In this document: in pieces, positions 16,457 through 26,777 of the stretch | How positions within the stretch are numbered: position 1 is the stretch's first letter | Layout: the number at the start of each line of letters is the position of its first letter | Assembly: GCA_003241475.1 (NCBI GenBank) | Contig: QFQB01000004.1 | Span: 1-57,462, forward strand | DNA: 57,462 bases | Source of the DNA: Micavibrio aeruginosavorus | GTDB lineage: Bacteria > Pseudomonadota > Alphaproteobacteria > Micavibrionales > Micavibrionaceae | Reading direction: 5' to 3' | The notes under the pieces: model-generated | Databases searched by the model: none | What the model was told of the DNA's origin: nothing | What the model saw: the letters and a program-made list of their open reading frames with translations, nothing else | Made by a program: the position numbers and the translations under genes

Positions 16457-17308
16457 ATGAACGCCCCTGCCTCCCAACAGCCGCTACTTTTCATGACCGG
16501 CCTGTCCGGCGCGGGCATGTCGTCGTCGCTGAAGGTGCTTGAGGATCTGGGCTATGAAGTTTTCGACAATTTTCCTCTCTCGCTTCTGGACAGCTTGCTG
16601 GCCGAAGGAGATCATATCAAACCCATCGCCATCGGGATAGATACCCGAACCCGCGCCTTCGACCCGCAGGCAATCATCGACAAAGCGCAAAACCACAATG
16701 CCCGCGTTGTTTTCATCACATGCGACGAAAATGTTTTGCAGCAGCGCTACACGGAAACACGCAGACGGCATCCTTTATCGGGGGACAGGCCCGCAAGCGC
16801 CGGAATCAAAAAAGAACTGTCCCTGCTTTACCCATTGCGCGAGATCGCAGACCCCATTATCGACACCACGGATTTGTCCATACATGATTTGAAACGTGTT
16901 CTGACAGGATATTTCGAAGAAAAACGGGGACAGCGCCTAACCGTTACCTTTATGTCGTTCGGGTTCAAGAACGGCCTGCCGCGTGAAGCTGACATCGTTA
17001 TGGATGTGCGTTTTTTAAAGAATCCGCATTGGGACGCGACGCTCAAGCCGCGCACAGGATTGGATAAGTCTGTGCAAGACTATGTGGAAAAAGATGCGTC
17101 GTTTGCAGGCTTTGTGGAGAATTTCAAAACTTTGGTAAAGCCATTGTTCGATCGCTATCACGAAGAAGGCAAAACATACCTGACCATCGCGTTCGGCTGT
17201 ACGGGCGGCAAACACAGGTCCGTCGTGATGGCGGAAAAGTTGAAAGACTGGGCGCAACAAAGCGGCGTTAACGCCGCCGCCGAGCACCGCGATATCGATC
17301 GCGGCTGA
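16457..17308 (+). CDS. rapZ: RapZ-type nucleotide-binding protein
   Basis: The 283-residue protein is of the YvcJ/RapZ family, which in E. coli guides RNase E to the sRNA GlmZ and senses glucosamine-6-phosphate. The N-terminal kinase-like domain has GLSGAGMS (15-22) in place of the Walker A consensus GxSGxGKS, so the lysine position is Met21. LEDLGYEVFDNFP follows. The C-terminal domain has FMSFGFKNGLPREADIVMDVRFLKNP and the anion-binding IAFGCTGGKHRSV. It follows chvG by three bases and is presumably in the same operon. No hprK, EIIA-Man or HPr gene is nearby. Its stop directly abuts the stop of a convergent small ORF. Confidence 0.93.
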   Translation: MNAPASQQPLLFMTGLSGAGMSSSLKVLEDLGYEVFDNFPLSLLDSLLAEGDHIKPIAIGIDTRTRAFDPQAIIDKAQNHNARVVFITCDENVLQQRYTETRRRHPLSGDRPASAGIKKELSLLYPLREIADPIIDTTDLSIHDLKRVLTGYFEEKRGQRLTVTFMSFGFKNGLPREADIVMDVRFLKNPHWDATLKPRTGLDKSVQDYVEKDASFAGFVENFKTLVKPLFDRYHEEGKTYLTIAFGCTGGKHRSVVMAEKLKDWAQQSGVNAAAEHRDIDRG

Positions 17309-17428
17309 TTATTTGTTATCAAGCCCCGGAGCTTGCTTTACCTGCACCGAAGCATCAGGGCGTTTCACCCAGAGCGTTTCATCGCCGAAGCTGCGGGCGG
17401 CGCTTTCGCAAATATCCTTAAGCAACAT
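17309..17428 (-). CDS. Small protein, 39 residues
   Basis: The frame runs from ATG at 17428 to TAA at 17309-17311. It begins MLLKDICESAARSFGDE and ends VKQAPGLDNK. AAGGA lies five bases upstream of the ATG, a good ribosome site. The start overlaps the last 11 bases of the upstream gene on the same strand, as in translationally coupled pairs. The stop abuts the rapZ stop with no gap. There is no signal peptide or membrane segment. Function is unknown. The spacing and ribosome site make it more convincing than a chance ORF. Confidence 0.55.
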   Translation of the reverse strand: MLLKDICESAARSFGDETLWVKRPDASVQVKQAPGLDNK

Positions 17429-17828
17429 TTTCGTCCTTTTCTATCCGGAACAGGGCGTTCTCGATTGAAACGCCTTCTTGTCCCAAATTATAAAATACAA
17501 CGCGGGCTTTGCCGTCGTCGTCTTGTTCAGTCACGATATTGTATAAAACGCGTGTGCCTGTCTCATGGCCCAGCTGCATCAACGCCTTGCGACCGTTCAA
17601 AAGCGAGACGATATTCATCACCTTTTTTTCGGACAGGCCCAAATCTTCGTGTGAATCCAATACGGTATAATCACCCACGACAGCAGGCTCACGTCCATCA
17701 TTGTCAGGATGTTTCAAAATCATAAATCCACGGGGGTGGACAGGGCTGCGGCTATAGCTGTAGCGCGGCGCGGCGGCCTCGGAATTAAACTGGTTATAGG
17801 TCATACGGATATCATGTCTAACTTGCAT
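17418..17828 (-). CDS. Hypothetical protein, 136 residues
   Basis: Not recognised. The N-terminal 45 residues are Tyr/Ser/Pro-rich and probably disordered (PRYSYSRSPVHPRG). The rest is a compact alpha/beta domain (VVGDYTVLDSHEDLGLSEKKV, then LMQLGHETGTRVLYNIV and ARVVFYNLGQEG). There is no signal peptide. An internal ATG at 17804 is a possible later start. It forms a coupled pair with the 39-residue ORF downstream. Divergent from ahcY, 78 bases away. It may be a small cytoplasmic regulator, but nothing identifies a ligand. Confidence 0.65.
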   Translation of the reverse strand: MQVRHDIRMTYNQFNSEAAAPRYSYSRSPVHPRGFMILKHPDNDGREPAVVGDYTVLDSHEDLGLSEKKVMNIVSLLNGRKALMQLGHETGTRVLYNIVTEQDDDGKARVVFYNLGQEGVSIENALFRIEKDENVA

Positions 17829-17906
17829 TTAAAGGTTTTTCCCCTTAAGTCTTAGCGCGGAATTCTTAATGAAAGCTGAACCCATACCCCTTATAGGAGC
17901 ATATTT

Positions 17907-19220
<1,314 letters not shown>

Positions 19221-19227
19221 TTAGAAG

Positions 19228-19251
19228 AACCCGCCGAAAGGCGGGTTTTTT
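19228..19251 (+). terminator. Rho-independent terminator after ahcY
   Basis: Stem AACCCGCC / GGCGGGTT with a GAAA loop, followed by T6. Confidence 0.95.
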
Positions 19252-19276
19252 AACATCTAAAAAAAGGAGAACCAAC

Positions 19277-19885
19277 ATGTTGCCTATCTTTCAGCTAATC
19301 GAAACAAAAGTCGCACAAAGCTTTCAGTTCATTATCGATGTAGGAAAACTTAAAGGCGTGTTGCGGCAAACGCACTTGCAGGAATGGAACAGACGCGAAA
19401 ACACAGCAGAACATACATGGCATCTTATCCTCATGGCGCTTGTCCTGAAAGACAAAGCAAATATAAATCTTAATATGGAACGGATTCTGTCCATGCTGGC
19501 CGTCCACGACCTTGGCGAAATCGGAATTGGCGATACTTTCTTTTATGCCGATAATCGTAAGGATGCGCCAAAGAACGAGCGCGAAAATTTCATAAAAATC
19601 TGCAAAGATCTTTCCCCAGAGGCGTCAGACTATTTTTTAGATTTGTGGGATGAATTCGAGAATGGTGAAACAGAGGAGTCAAAATTCGCGCGCGCCCTTG
19701 ACCGCTTCCAGCCTTTTCTTAACAATATTGAGAATGGCGGCGAATCTTGGTTAAGAAATAAGATTTCCTTGCAAGCCGCTTTGAGCAAAAATGCACCGAT
19801 CCAGCAAGGATCGCCCGAGCTTTGGAAATATTACCAAACCTTAGCCACCGAATGCGATCGTTTGGGGCTCTTTTATAAAGCGTGA
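19277..19885 (+). CDS. HD-domain hydrolase (YfbR/HDDC2-like)
   Basis: The 202-residue protein has the metal-binding H…HD…D set: His46 in ENTAEHTWH, His77-Asp78 in AVHDLGE and Asp142 in ARALDRFQP. The order and the GEIGIGDTF continuation match the HD_3 family of 5'-deoxynucleotidases (YfbR, HDDC2), which dephosphorylate dNMPs. That substrate is assumed by family. AAGGAG precedes the ATG by six to seven bases. It lies downstream of the ahcY terminator and may be co-transcribed with the secreted-protein gene that follows. Confidence 0.82.
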   Translation: MLPIFQLIETKVAQSFQFIIDVGKLKGVLRQTHLQEWNRRENTAEHTWHLILMALVLKDKANINLNMERILSMLAVHDLGEIGIGDTFFYADNRKDAPKNERENFIKICKDLSPEASDYFLDLWDEFENGETEESKFARALDRFQPFLNNIENGGESWLRNKISLQAALSKNAPIQQGSPELWKYYQTLATECDRLGLFYKA

Positions 19886-19923
19886 TCGAAACAAAAAGCA
19901 GTTTTTTAACTTTGAAGAAGATA

Positions 19924-20364
19924 ATGCAAAAGCTCTCATACGCAATTTTATCTCTGATAATAGCAAGCCCTGCTTGGGCCGGCGAAAAATACGCTATCGA
20001 TATCCTGCCTGCAAAACCACACAGTGAACGATATCGCGTTCAATGTTCAAGCGAGCGCAGTCCATGCATGCTGCCCATCGACGCCGGAACATGGCCGGAC
20101 GAAAAGATTATCAAAACCAGAATTTCCGTCTCCGGAAACGATTTGAGATTTGATTTTCTTTACAATGACAAGATGATGAAAACAGACCAAACAAATCCAA
20201 TTTCTGATCCAGTCGTGCTGCATGCCGATCAAACCGAACCAACCGTCATTCACTTATATGAACCTTTCTCCAACAATGAACCCACAACCTTTGCGGTACT
20301 GCGCCCTGGACCAAAGTTCGTAACCAGTCTGGAAATCTCTGTCACAAAACTGTCGAATCCTTAA
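19924..20364 (+). CDS. Secreted hypothetical protein, 146 residues
   Basis: Start chosen at the ATG at 19924, because it gives a proper signal peptide (MQKLSYAILSLIIASPAWA, cut before Gly-Glu) and follows GAAGAAG. The frame also contains a GTG at 19882 overlapping the HD gene stop. The mature domain of about 125 residues is beta-rich with one Cys pair (VQCSSERSPCMLP), which suggests a disulfide in the periplasm. No family recognised. Probably in an operon with the HD-domain gene. Confidence 0.7.
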   Translation: MQKLSYAILSLIIASPAWAGEKYAIDILPAKPHSERYRVQCSSERSPCMLPIDAGTWPDEKIIKTRISVSGNDLRFDFLYNDKMMKTDQTNPISDPVVLHADQTEPTVIHLYEPFSNNEPTTFAVLRPGPKFVTSLEISVTKLSNP

Positions 20365-20368
20365 AATA

Positions 20369-20397
20369 TTGACATAAGCAGGAAAGATGGGTTAAAA
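20369..20397 (+). promoter_or_regulatory. Predicted sigma-70 promoter
   Basis: TTGACA (20369-20374), a 17-base spacer and TTAAAA (20392-20397). The predicted start is at about 20404, only a few bases before the ATG at 20408; no Shine-Dalgarno. The box is embedded in the context AAAATATTGACATAA, nearly the same as at 3023-3037. Confidence 0.55.
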
Positions 20398-20407
20398 CCC
20401 GCCCATC

Positions 20408-20788
20408 ATGAGTAAGCTGAAAACAAAATTTGAAGAGGCCCGCGCAGGCCTTACGGACAAAAACCAAAGCAATTCCGCCGCGTTCGTCGAAATCCTGCAC
20501 AAAGCCATGCCCGACTACAGGGAAAAGGGCTTCCAGCCCAAAGCCCTGAAAGAACACGGTATAGAGCCGCGCGCCTTTTTGCGCGCCTGGGCCAAGGCAT
20601 GGGTGAATGATACGGTGGCATATCAGGTCGGCCCGCATGATAAGACATGGGGCTCCACGCTCGTCGCCCGCTGCAAAACGGCCCTCGACACATCCACCCC
20701 GCAAAGCTTTGGCCGCTACTTAAGTCAAAAAGACCGCAAGCGCATCCACGACAAACTCGGTCCCCATCCAGAGCAGTATCTGGGTTAA
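20408..20788 (+). CDS. Hypothetical protein, 126 residues
   Basis: Not recognised. A basic, soluble, mostly helical protein with a Trp-rich centre (AFLRAWAKAWVNDTVAYQVG) and a Lys/Arg/His-rich end (SQKDRKRIHDKLGPHPEQ). Net charge and size would allow nucleic-acid binding, but I see no ProQ or other known signature. It has its own strong promoter and an almost leaderless start. purU follows after 45 bases, possibly in the same transcript. Confidence 0.62.
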   Translation: MSKLKTKFEEARAGLTDKNQSNSAAFVEILHKAMPDYREKGFQPKALKEHGIEPRAFLRAWAKAWVNDTVAYQVGPHDKTWGSTLVARCKTALDTSTPQSFGRYLSQKDRKRIHDKLGPHPEQYLG

Positions 20789-20833
20789 TCCTGCTCCCTT
20801 GCGAAGCATCCCGTTTCGGGCGACTATGACGCC

Positions 20834-21673
<840 letters not shown>

Positions 21674-21728
21674 TCTTTTTTTTAAATCTCTTTTCTTCCA
21701 CCCTCCCAAGCCGTAAAATTAACCGGCT

Positions 21729-24026
21729 ATGAAACCCGCCGCACAAAAACCGCCTTCGCTTTTTTCCGCCCTGCTCGCTCCCCTTACAGGCGCGGACCAG
21801 CTCGCGCTGGAAAAATCGCGGCTCGAAGCGTTTTTGAATGCCTTTCCCGGCGAGTATTGCGGCTTTCACAAGGACGGTAGCGTCGCCTACAGCGATGGAT
21901 TCTGCGCCATGTTCGACCTTGCCAGCGTCAGCCGCATCGAGGATGTGCAAGCCGCGCTCGAAACCGGCGATTCCGCGGCTCTGGAAGGCCAATATTTGAT
22001 CCTCGAACAAGAAGGAAAGCCTTTTTCCTTGAACGTGCGCCTCGATAACGGGCGAAAGATTTTGCGCCTTCGCGGCGCGGCGGGCGCGGCCTTAAATGGT
22101 CAGGACTCATTCCGCATTCTTTGGGCCGAAGATGTGTCCGCCGAAGACGATACGCTTGCGGCCCTTCGCCGTGGCCGCGAAGAAGCAGAGAAACAACTCG
22201 CGGTCAAAGACGGCGCGCTGGATTCGTTGCCGCTGGCGGTATGGCTGCGCGATGGCGCGGGTGATTTGATCTGGGCTAACAGAGCCTATGCCGCGATGCT
22301 CGGGATAGAGCAAAAAGACATACGCGCCAATCAAGCCGAAATCGTCATCTCCGCCAAAGGACAGGGCCGCGCGCCCAAAGACATGGCGCGGGATGCGTTG
22401 GCCGAAGGCAAGCCCCAAACATCTTGCAGCCACATAATTGTCAGCGGCAAACGCCACTGGATGGAATTGAACGAGCAGCCGCTTCCTACCAGCAATATGA
22501 CGCTGGGTTTTGCGCGCGATCTCACGCGCCAGGAAGACATTCAAAGCGAATTGGACCGCCACCGCAACGCCTCTAAAACCTTGCTGGAACAATTGCGGAG
22601 CGCTATCGCGATCTTCTCTGCAGATCAGGGACTGGAATTTTACAATTCCGCCTTTGCCGCGCAATGGGGCCTCGAAGATCAATGGCTGAACGGCAAACCG
22701 AAACTCGGCGATATTCTCGAAAAACTCCGAGAAGCGCGCCGCCTGCCGGAACAGGCTGATTTTCGAAAGTATAAGCAGGGCTGGCTGGATATGTTTACCC
22801 GCCTGATCGACCCGCACGAGGATATGCTCTATCTGCCCGACGGAAGCGCCGTGCGCATGCTCGCCGTACCGCACCCGATGGGCGGCTTGATGATGACGTT
22901 CGAAGACGTTACCAGCCGTCTGGAGCTTGAATCCTCTTACAACACGCTGATCGCCGTCCAAAAGGAAACGCTCGACAATTTGGCCGAAGGCGTTGTGGTG
23001 TACGGCGGCGATGGACGCCTGAAACTTTGGAATCCGTCCTTTGCCAAGCTCTGGGATTTGAACCCCGAAGAGCTTGATGGCGGACCGCACATCAACAAAA
23101 TCGTTGATAAAAAAGCCGAATTTTTCATTCCCGATGACTGGGCCGCCGTGCGCAAGGACCTCATCGCGCAAGGGCTGGACCGTAGCGAGCGCGAAGGCCA
23201 GCTGACCCGTACGGACGGCATTCATGTCTGGTACGCAACAATGCCGCTTCCCGACGGCGGCGTCATGGTTTCCTATTACGACATCACCGACACCACGCGC
23301 GTAGAGAACGCATTGCGTGAGAAAAATGCCGCGCTGGAAGCCGCAGAACAGCTCAAGGCAGACTTCCTCGCCAATGTTTCCTACCAGCTCCGGACGCCGC
23401 TCAACGCCATCATGGGCTTTGCAGAGCTTCTGGACCATCAATATTTCGGCCCGCTCAACGAGCGTCAGAAAGAATATACAGGCGGAATCCATGAATCCGG
23501 CACGCGCCTCATCCACCTGATCGACGACATTCTCGATCTTTCGACCATCGAGGCTGGCTATCTGGAACTGAAAAAAGAAGCCGTGGACCTTAAAGAGCTT
23601 TTGATCGGATTGAACAATCTGGTGACCGAATGGGCGCGAAAGAACAAAATCGAAGTCAAATTATCCTGTCCCGATAATATTGGGATGATTTACATGGATG
23701 AACGCAGAATCAAACAGGCGTTGTTGAATTTAATCCGGAATGCCATCAATTACACGCCTGAAGGCGGTACAATCAATATTACAGCGGAAAAAAACGGGGA
23801 CGGCGTAAAAATAGAAATCAGCGACACTGGTATAGGGATCGCGGAAGAAGATTTAAAACGCATTTTCCTACCCTTCGAACGCATTCCCTCAAACAAAGGC
23901 ACAGTCGGGCAGGCTGGCGCCGGATTGGGTCTGACGCTTGTCAAAAATATCGTGGAACTGCACGGCGGCCGGATCGACATTGCAAGCGAAGAAGGCAAGG
24001 GCACGCGCGCAACGCTGACGCTCTAG
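21729..24026 (+). CDS. divL: DivL-type tyrosine pseudo-histidine kinase
   Basis: The 765-residue protein has several PAS-like domains (roughly residues 30-140, 165-270, 285-395 and 405-525), a coiled-coil linker, then dimerisation and ATPase domains. The H box reads FLANVSYQLRTPL: the phospho-accepting His is Tyr552, against Tyr550 in Caulobacter DivL. The ATPase domain is intact, with NLIRNAINYTPEGG, SDTGIGIAEEDL and GAGLGLTLVK. In Caulobacter, DivL senses phosphorylated DivK and controls CckA, and so CtrA. The downstream order tsaE-murU-addB-addA-trxA is also that of other alphaproteobacteria. No transmembrane segment is evident. Confidence 0.93.
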   Translation: MKPAAQKPPSLFSALLAPLTGADQLALEKSRLEAFLNAFPGEYCGFHKDGSVAYSDGFCAMFDLASVSRIEDVQAALETGDSAALEGQYLILEQEGKPFSLNVRLDNGRKILRLRGAAGAALNGQDSFRILWAEDVSAEDDTLAALRRGREEAEKQLAVKDGALDSLPLAVWLRDGAGDLIWANRAYAAMLGIEQKDIRANQAEIVISAKGQGRAPKDMARDALAEGKPQTSCSHIIVSGKRHWMELNEQPLPTSNMTLGFARDLTRQEDIQSELDRHRNASKTLLEQLRSAIAIFSADQGLEFYNSAFAAQWGLEDQWLNGKPKLGDILEKLREARRLPEQADFRKYKQGWLDMFTRLIDPHEDMLYLPDGSAVRMLAVPHPMGGLMMTFEDVTSRLELESSYNTLIAVQKETLDNLAEGVVVYGGDGRLKLWNPSFAKLWDLNPEELDGGPHINKIVDKKAEFFIPDDWAAVRKDLIAQGLDRSEREGQLTRTDGIHVWYATMPLPDGGVMVSYYDITDTTRVENALREKNAALEAAEQLKADFLANVSYQLRTPLNAIMGFAELLDHQYFGPLNERQKEYTGGIHESGTRLIHLIDDILDLSTIEAGYLELKKEAVDLKELLIGLNNLVTEWARKNKIEVKLSCPDNIGMIYMDERRIKQALLNLIRNAINYTPEGGTINITAEKNGDGVKIEISDTGIGIAEEDLKRIFLPFERIPSNKGTVGQAGAGLGLTLVKNIVELHGGRIDIASEEGKGTRATLTL

Positions 24027-24431
24027 TCAGTAGCAAGTCGCCGACAATTTGCGCGTCTCGTCATCGATATATTCCGCATCAAGGAAAATCTCGCGGTCGA
24101 TCTTTGTTTTACAGGTAAAGAGAGGAATTAGCGTGCGCAGCGTGATCTCGAGGCGGCGGCCTTCAAAAAACGGGCCGGTTGCACAAAACTGCTTCTTCTC
24201 TCCCGGGGCCAGTTTAAAATTATCGCGATGACGGACAATATCGCCGCTAGCGATTTTCTGAGGCGCCGTCGCAATCGTGCCCGTCATCGATTGATCGGAC
24301 CGGTTTGTAATGGCAGAGCAGACCGGCTTGGTCAAAATCTCCCCCTCCTTGCCGCCGCTGGAAAGCATGGGCTGGGCAAAAGCGGGAAAAACCAGAAGCA
24401 AAGCCGTCAGAAAAAGGGAAACGAAGCGCAT
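24027..24431 (-). CDS. Secreted hypothetical protein, 134 residues
   Basis: Begins with a clear signal peptide (MRFVSLFLTALLLVFPAFA, cut before Gln-Pro). The mature part of about 115 residues is beta-rich and has four cysteines (PVCSAI, KQFCATG, LFTCKT and a C-terminal SATCY), so two disulfides are likely in the periplasm. No family recognised. Its stop lies directly after the divL stop with no gap. The reductase gene on the same strand ends 48 bases upstream, so the two may share a transcript. Confidence 0.72.
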   Translation of the reverse strand: MRFVSLFLTALLLVFPAFAQPMLSSGGKEGEILTKPVCSAITNRSDQSMTGTIATAPQKIASGDIVRHRDNFKLAPGEKKQFCATGPFFEGRRLEITLRTLIPLFTCKTKIDREIFLDAEYIDDETRKLSATCY

Positions 24432-24479
24432 GCTTGATTATACGCGCGATCGGGCGATCGGCCAAGACCGGAGCATACA

Positions 24480-25514
24480 TCAGGCCGCGCCGGGCAAACC
24501 TTTGGTCGTGGAGTATTCGAAATGAAGCGGCTCATCCGGACGGAGGCGCGCCCGGATGGCATGGGCGGCAAGGGCGGCTTCGTTGAAGCCCGTCAGAATG
24601 AGTTTCAATTTGTTTCTATATGCGGCAATGTCTCCAATAGCGTATATTCCTGCTTGGCTGGTTTCACAAGTACCCGCATCCACAGAGATATGATTGTGAG
24701 ACAAGGAAAGGCTCCAATCGGCAATCGGTCCCAATTCCGCCGCTAGACCGAAAAACGGCAACAGCACATCTGCTTCGAGCGTACGGTTTTCATTGGACGC
24801 CTCATCGTAAACAATAATTTCCGTTAAAAAACCATCACGTCCCCTTAAATCTTTCAGCTGATACGGGACAACCAACTCGACCTTGCCTTGAGATGCCAGG
24901 GCTTCCAATTGACGCACGCTTTCCGCCGCCGCACGGAATTTTGGCCGGCGATGCACGATCTGGACGCTCTTCGCGATAGGAGCAAGCGAAAGCGCCCAAT
25001 CGACCGCGGAATCACCACCGCCGGCGATAACGACGCGCTTGCCGGCATAATCGTCTTTCCGGCGAACCATGTATTGAACGCCGTTGCCTGCAGGAGAATT
25101 TTCAAATTTTTCAATACCTTCGAGCGGCGGCCGATTCGGGCCGAACGCCCCTCCGCCTGCTGCGATAATAATAGCCATGGCCTTGGCCCTCACGGCCTTG
25201 GACGTTTCAATCTGCCAAAAGCCGTTATTGTTGCTTAAAGAAACTATTTGTTGGCCAAGATGGTAACTCGGACCAAACGACGCGGCCTGCTTCTCCAGAT
25301 TATGGATGAGATTGCCCGCCAGAATTTCAGGGCATCCGGGAATATCATAGATGGGTTTTTCGGGATAAAGCGCCGTGCACTGTCCGCCGATTTCAGGCAA
25401 AGAATCGAACACGGCGCATTTCAAACCCAGCATCCCGCACTCAAACACGGCAAACAGGCCCGACGGGCCCGCTCCGATAATGATGACATCCGTTTCAATG
25501 GGTTCGTGCGGCAT
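24480..25514 (-). CDS. Ferredoxin--NADP reductase, type 2 (thioredoxin-reductase-like)
   Basis: The ATG at 25514 gives 344 residues, the usual length. The frame stays open to 25772, but that part lies opposite tsaE and is not coding. FAD-binding VIIIGAGPSG (residues 10-19), then LPEIGGQCTALYPEKPIYDIPG. The NADP-binding VVIAGGGDSAVDWAL is followed by HRRPKFRA, and a second FAD motif is IYAIGDIA. The CxxC redox pair of thioredoxin reductase is absent, which with the GGQCTALYPEK block marks the YumC-type reductase. It moves electrons between NADPH and ferredoxin or flavodoxin. Divergent from tsaE. Confidence 0.88.
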   Translation of the reverse strand: MPHEPIETDVIIIGAGPSGLFAVFECGMLGLKCAVFDSLPEIGGQCTALYPEKPIYDIPGCPEILAGNLIHNLEKQAASFGPSYHLGQQIVSLSNNNGFWQIETSKAVRAKAMAIIIAAGGGAFGPNRPPLEGIEKFENSPAGNGVQYMVRRKDDYAGKRVVIAGGGDSAVDWALSLAPIAKSVQIVHRRPKFRAAAESVRQLEALASQGKVELVVPYQLKDLRGRDGFLTEIIVYDEASNENRTLEADVLLPFFGLAAELGPIADWSLSLSHNHISVDAGTCETSQAGIYAIGDIAAYRNKLKLILTGFNEAALAAHAIRARLRPDEPLHFEYSTTKGLPGAA

Positions 25515-25632
25515 AGGCTTGTTGTGGCATACTTCTTTGTCTTTTTCCACCCAGCCTTTTATGGATGAAACGCGCTGTGAATCGCCTACAAATGGCGCGT
25601 GATCTTCGCATCCCCAAAGGCTATAAATTCCT

Positions 25633-26052
25633 ATGGCCGCATACATATCGGACTCGGAAGAAAAGACCGCCAAAATCGCGGCGCAAATCGCGCATGACGC
25701 GCCGCGTGGCGCCGTGTTCTTGCTCGAAGGCCCTTTGGGCGCAGGAAAAAGCGTTTTTGCCCGCGCCTTCATCCGCTCCTTGTGCGGTCAAGACACCGAT
25801 GTGCCCAGCCCCACTTTTACGCTCGTGCAAACCTATGACGCTATAGATGGAAAACTTTGGCACCTCGATCTTTACCGGCTGGAAGACCCGGATGAAATTT
25901 TCGAGATAGGACTGGAAGAAGCGATTGGCGACGGCGCGACAATTCTGATCGAATGGCCGCAGAAAATGGGCCCGCATATTCCCGCGCACGCACGGCGCAT
26001 TACACTGGAACCGCTGAACGAGACAACGCGAAAGATTACGTTTGATGAGTAG
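25633..26052 (+). CDS. tsaE: tRNA threonylcarbamoyladenosine biosynthesis ATPase TsaE
   Basis: Works with TsaB and TsaD to make t6A37 in ANN-decoding tRNAs. The 139-residue protein has Walker A EGPLGAGKS (residues 32-40), SPTFTLVQTY, HLDLYRLEDPDEIFEIGL and IEWPQKMG, all diagnostic. TATAAA (25622-25627) ends five bases before the ATG and there is no Shine-Dalgarno, so a leaderless start is likely. Its last eight bases overlap the next gene. In related genomes an amgK gene follows here; it is missing. Confidence 0.93.
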   Translation: MAAYISDSEEKTAKIAAQIAHDAPRGAVFLLEGPLGAGKSVFARAFIRSLCGQDTDVPSPTFTLVQTYDAIDGKLWHLDLYRLEDPDEIFEIGLEEAIGDGATILIEWPQKMGPHIPAHARRITLEPLNETTRKITFDE

Positions 26053-26767
26053 CAAGCCGCAAAAAGCCTTTATTCTCGCCGCTGGAAAAGGAACGCGCCT
26101 TCGTCCCTATACAGACGCCATGCCCAAACCGATGGTCGCCATTGCGGGTAGAAGCATCATTCGCCGCACCATCGAAAAACTGTCCGATGTGGGCGTAAAA
26201 GAAATAGTTATCAACCTTCACCACCTAGGCGATGTCTTAAAACAACATTTGCAGGATATAAGTCAGCCGCGCCTCATTCTATCCGAAGAGCAAGATCTTC
26301 TTGAAACGGGCGGCGGAATTAAACACGCGTTGCACCATTTCGGAAACGATCCCTTTTACATCATTAACGGCGATGCGCTGTGGGAAGAAGGAACGGGCGC
26401 ACCGATTTTGGAACGTCTTGCCAATGCATGGGATGGAACCGCTATGGACATTTTGCAAATGGTGCAGCCCAAAGACAAAATGGCGCTCACAGGTTTCGTG
26501 GGCGATTATGACATGGACAACAAAGGCCGACTCACGCGGTCAAAAGAAAAACAGGGTGCTTATATGTTCGGCGGCATCCGCATTGCCCATCCGCGCATTT
26601 TCAAAGACTCGCCTGACGGCGCTTTTTCTTTTTTGCAATTGATGGACAAAGCGCAGGAAGAAAAAAAGCTTTTCGGAATCGCGCACAACGGCGAGTGGTA
26701 TCATATCAGCACACCCGAAGACCTGCATGCCGTTGACGCGGATTTTCGCCGCAGAGAAGCGGCGTGA
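26045..26767 (+). CDS. murU: MurU-like sugar-phosphate nucleotidyltransferase
   Basis: The ATG at 26045 overlaps the tsaE end (a TTG directly before it is less likely) and gives 240 residues. The signature LAAGKGTRLRPYTDAMPKP with the catalytic Arg and Lys is present. It is followed by HHLGDVLKQHL, LLETGGGIKHAL and the metal-binding NGDALW. The position between tsaE and addB and the length match MurU, the MurNAc-1-phosphate uridylyltransferase of the AmgK/MurU peptidoglycan recycling route. The kinase gene amgK, normally just upstream, is not here. Family membership is clear; the exact sugar is inferred. Confidence 0.82.
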   Translation: MSSKPQKAFILAAGKGTRLRPYTDAMPKPMVAIAGRSIIRRTIEKLSDVGVKEIVINLHHLGDVLKQHLQDISQPRLILSEEQDLLETGGGIKHALHHFGNDPFYIINGDALWEEGTGAPILERLANAWDGTAMDILQMVQPKDKMALTGFVGDYDMDNKGRLTRSKEKQGAYMFGGIRIAHPRIFKDSPDGAFSFLQLMDKAQEEKKLFGIAHNGEWYHISTPEDLHAVDADFRRREAA

Positions 26768-26777
26768 AGGAAGCCGC

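Noticed and set aside
17829..17906. SAH or SAM riboswitch before ahcY
   Set aside because: The gap is only 78 bases, and I could not fold a riboswitch pseudoknot in it.
22107..23516. Open frame of 469 codons opposite divL
   Set aside because: The divL frame has full domain support; the antisense translation has none.
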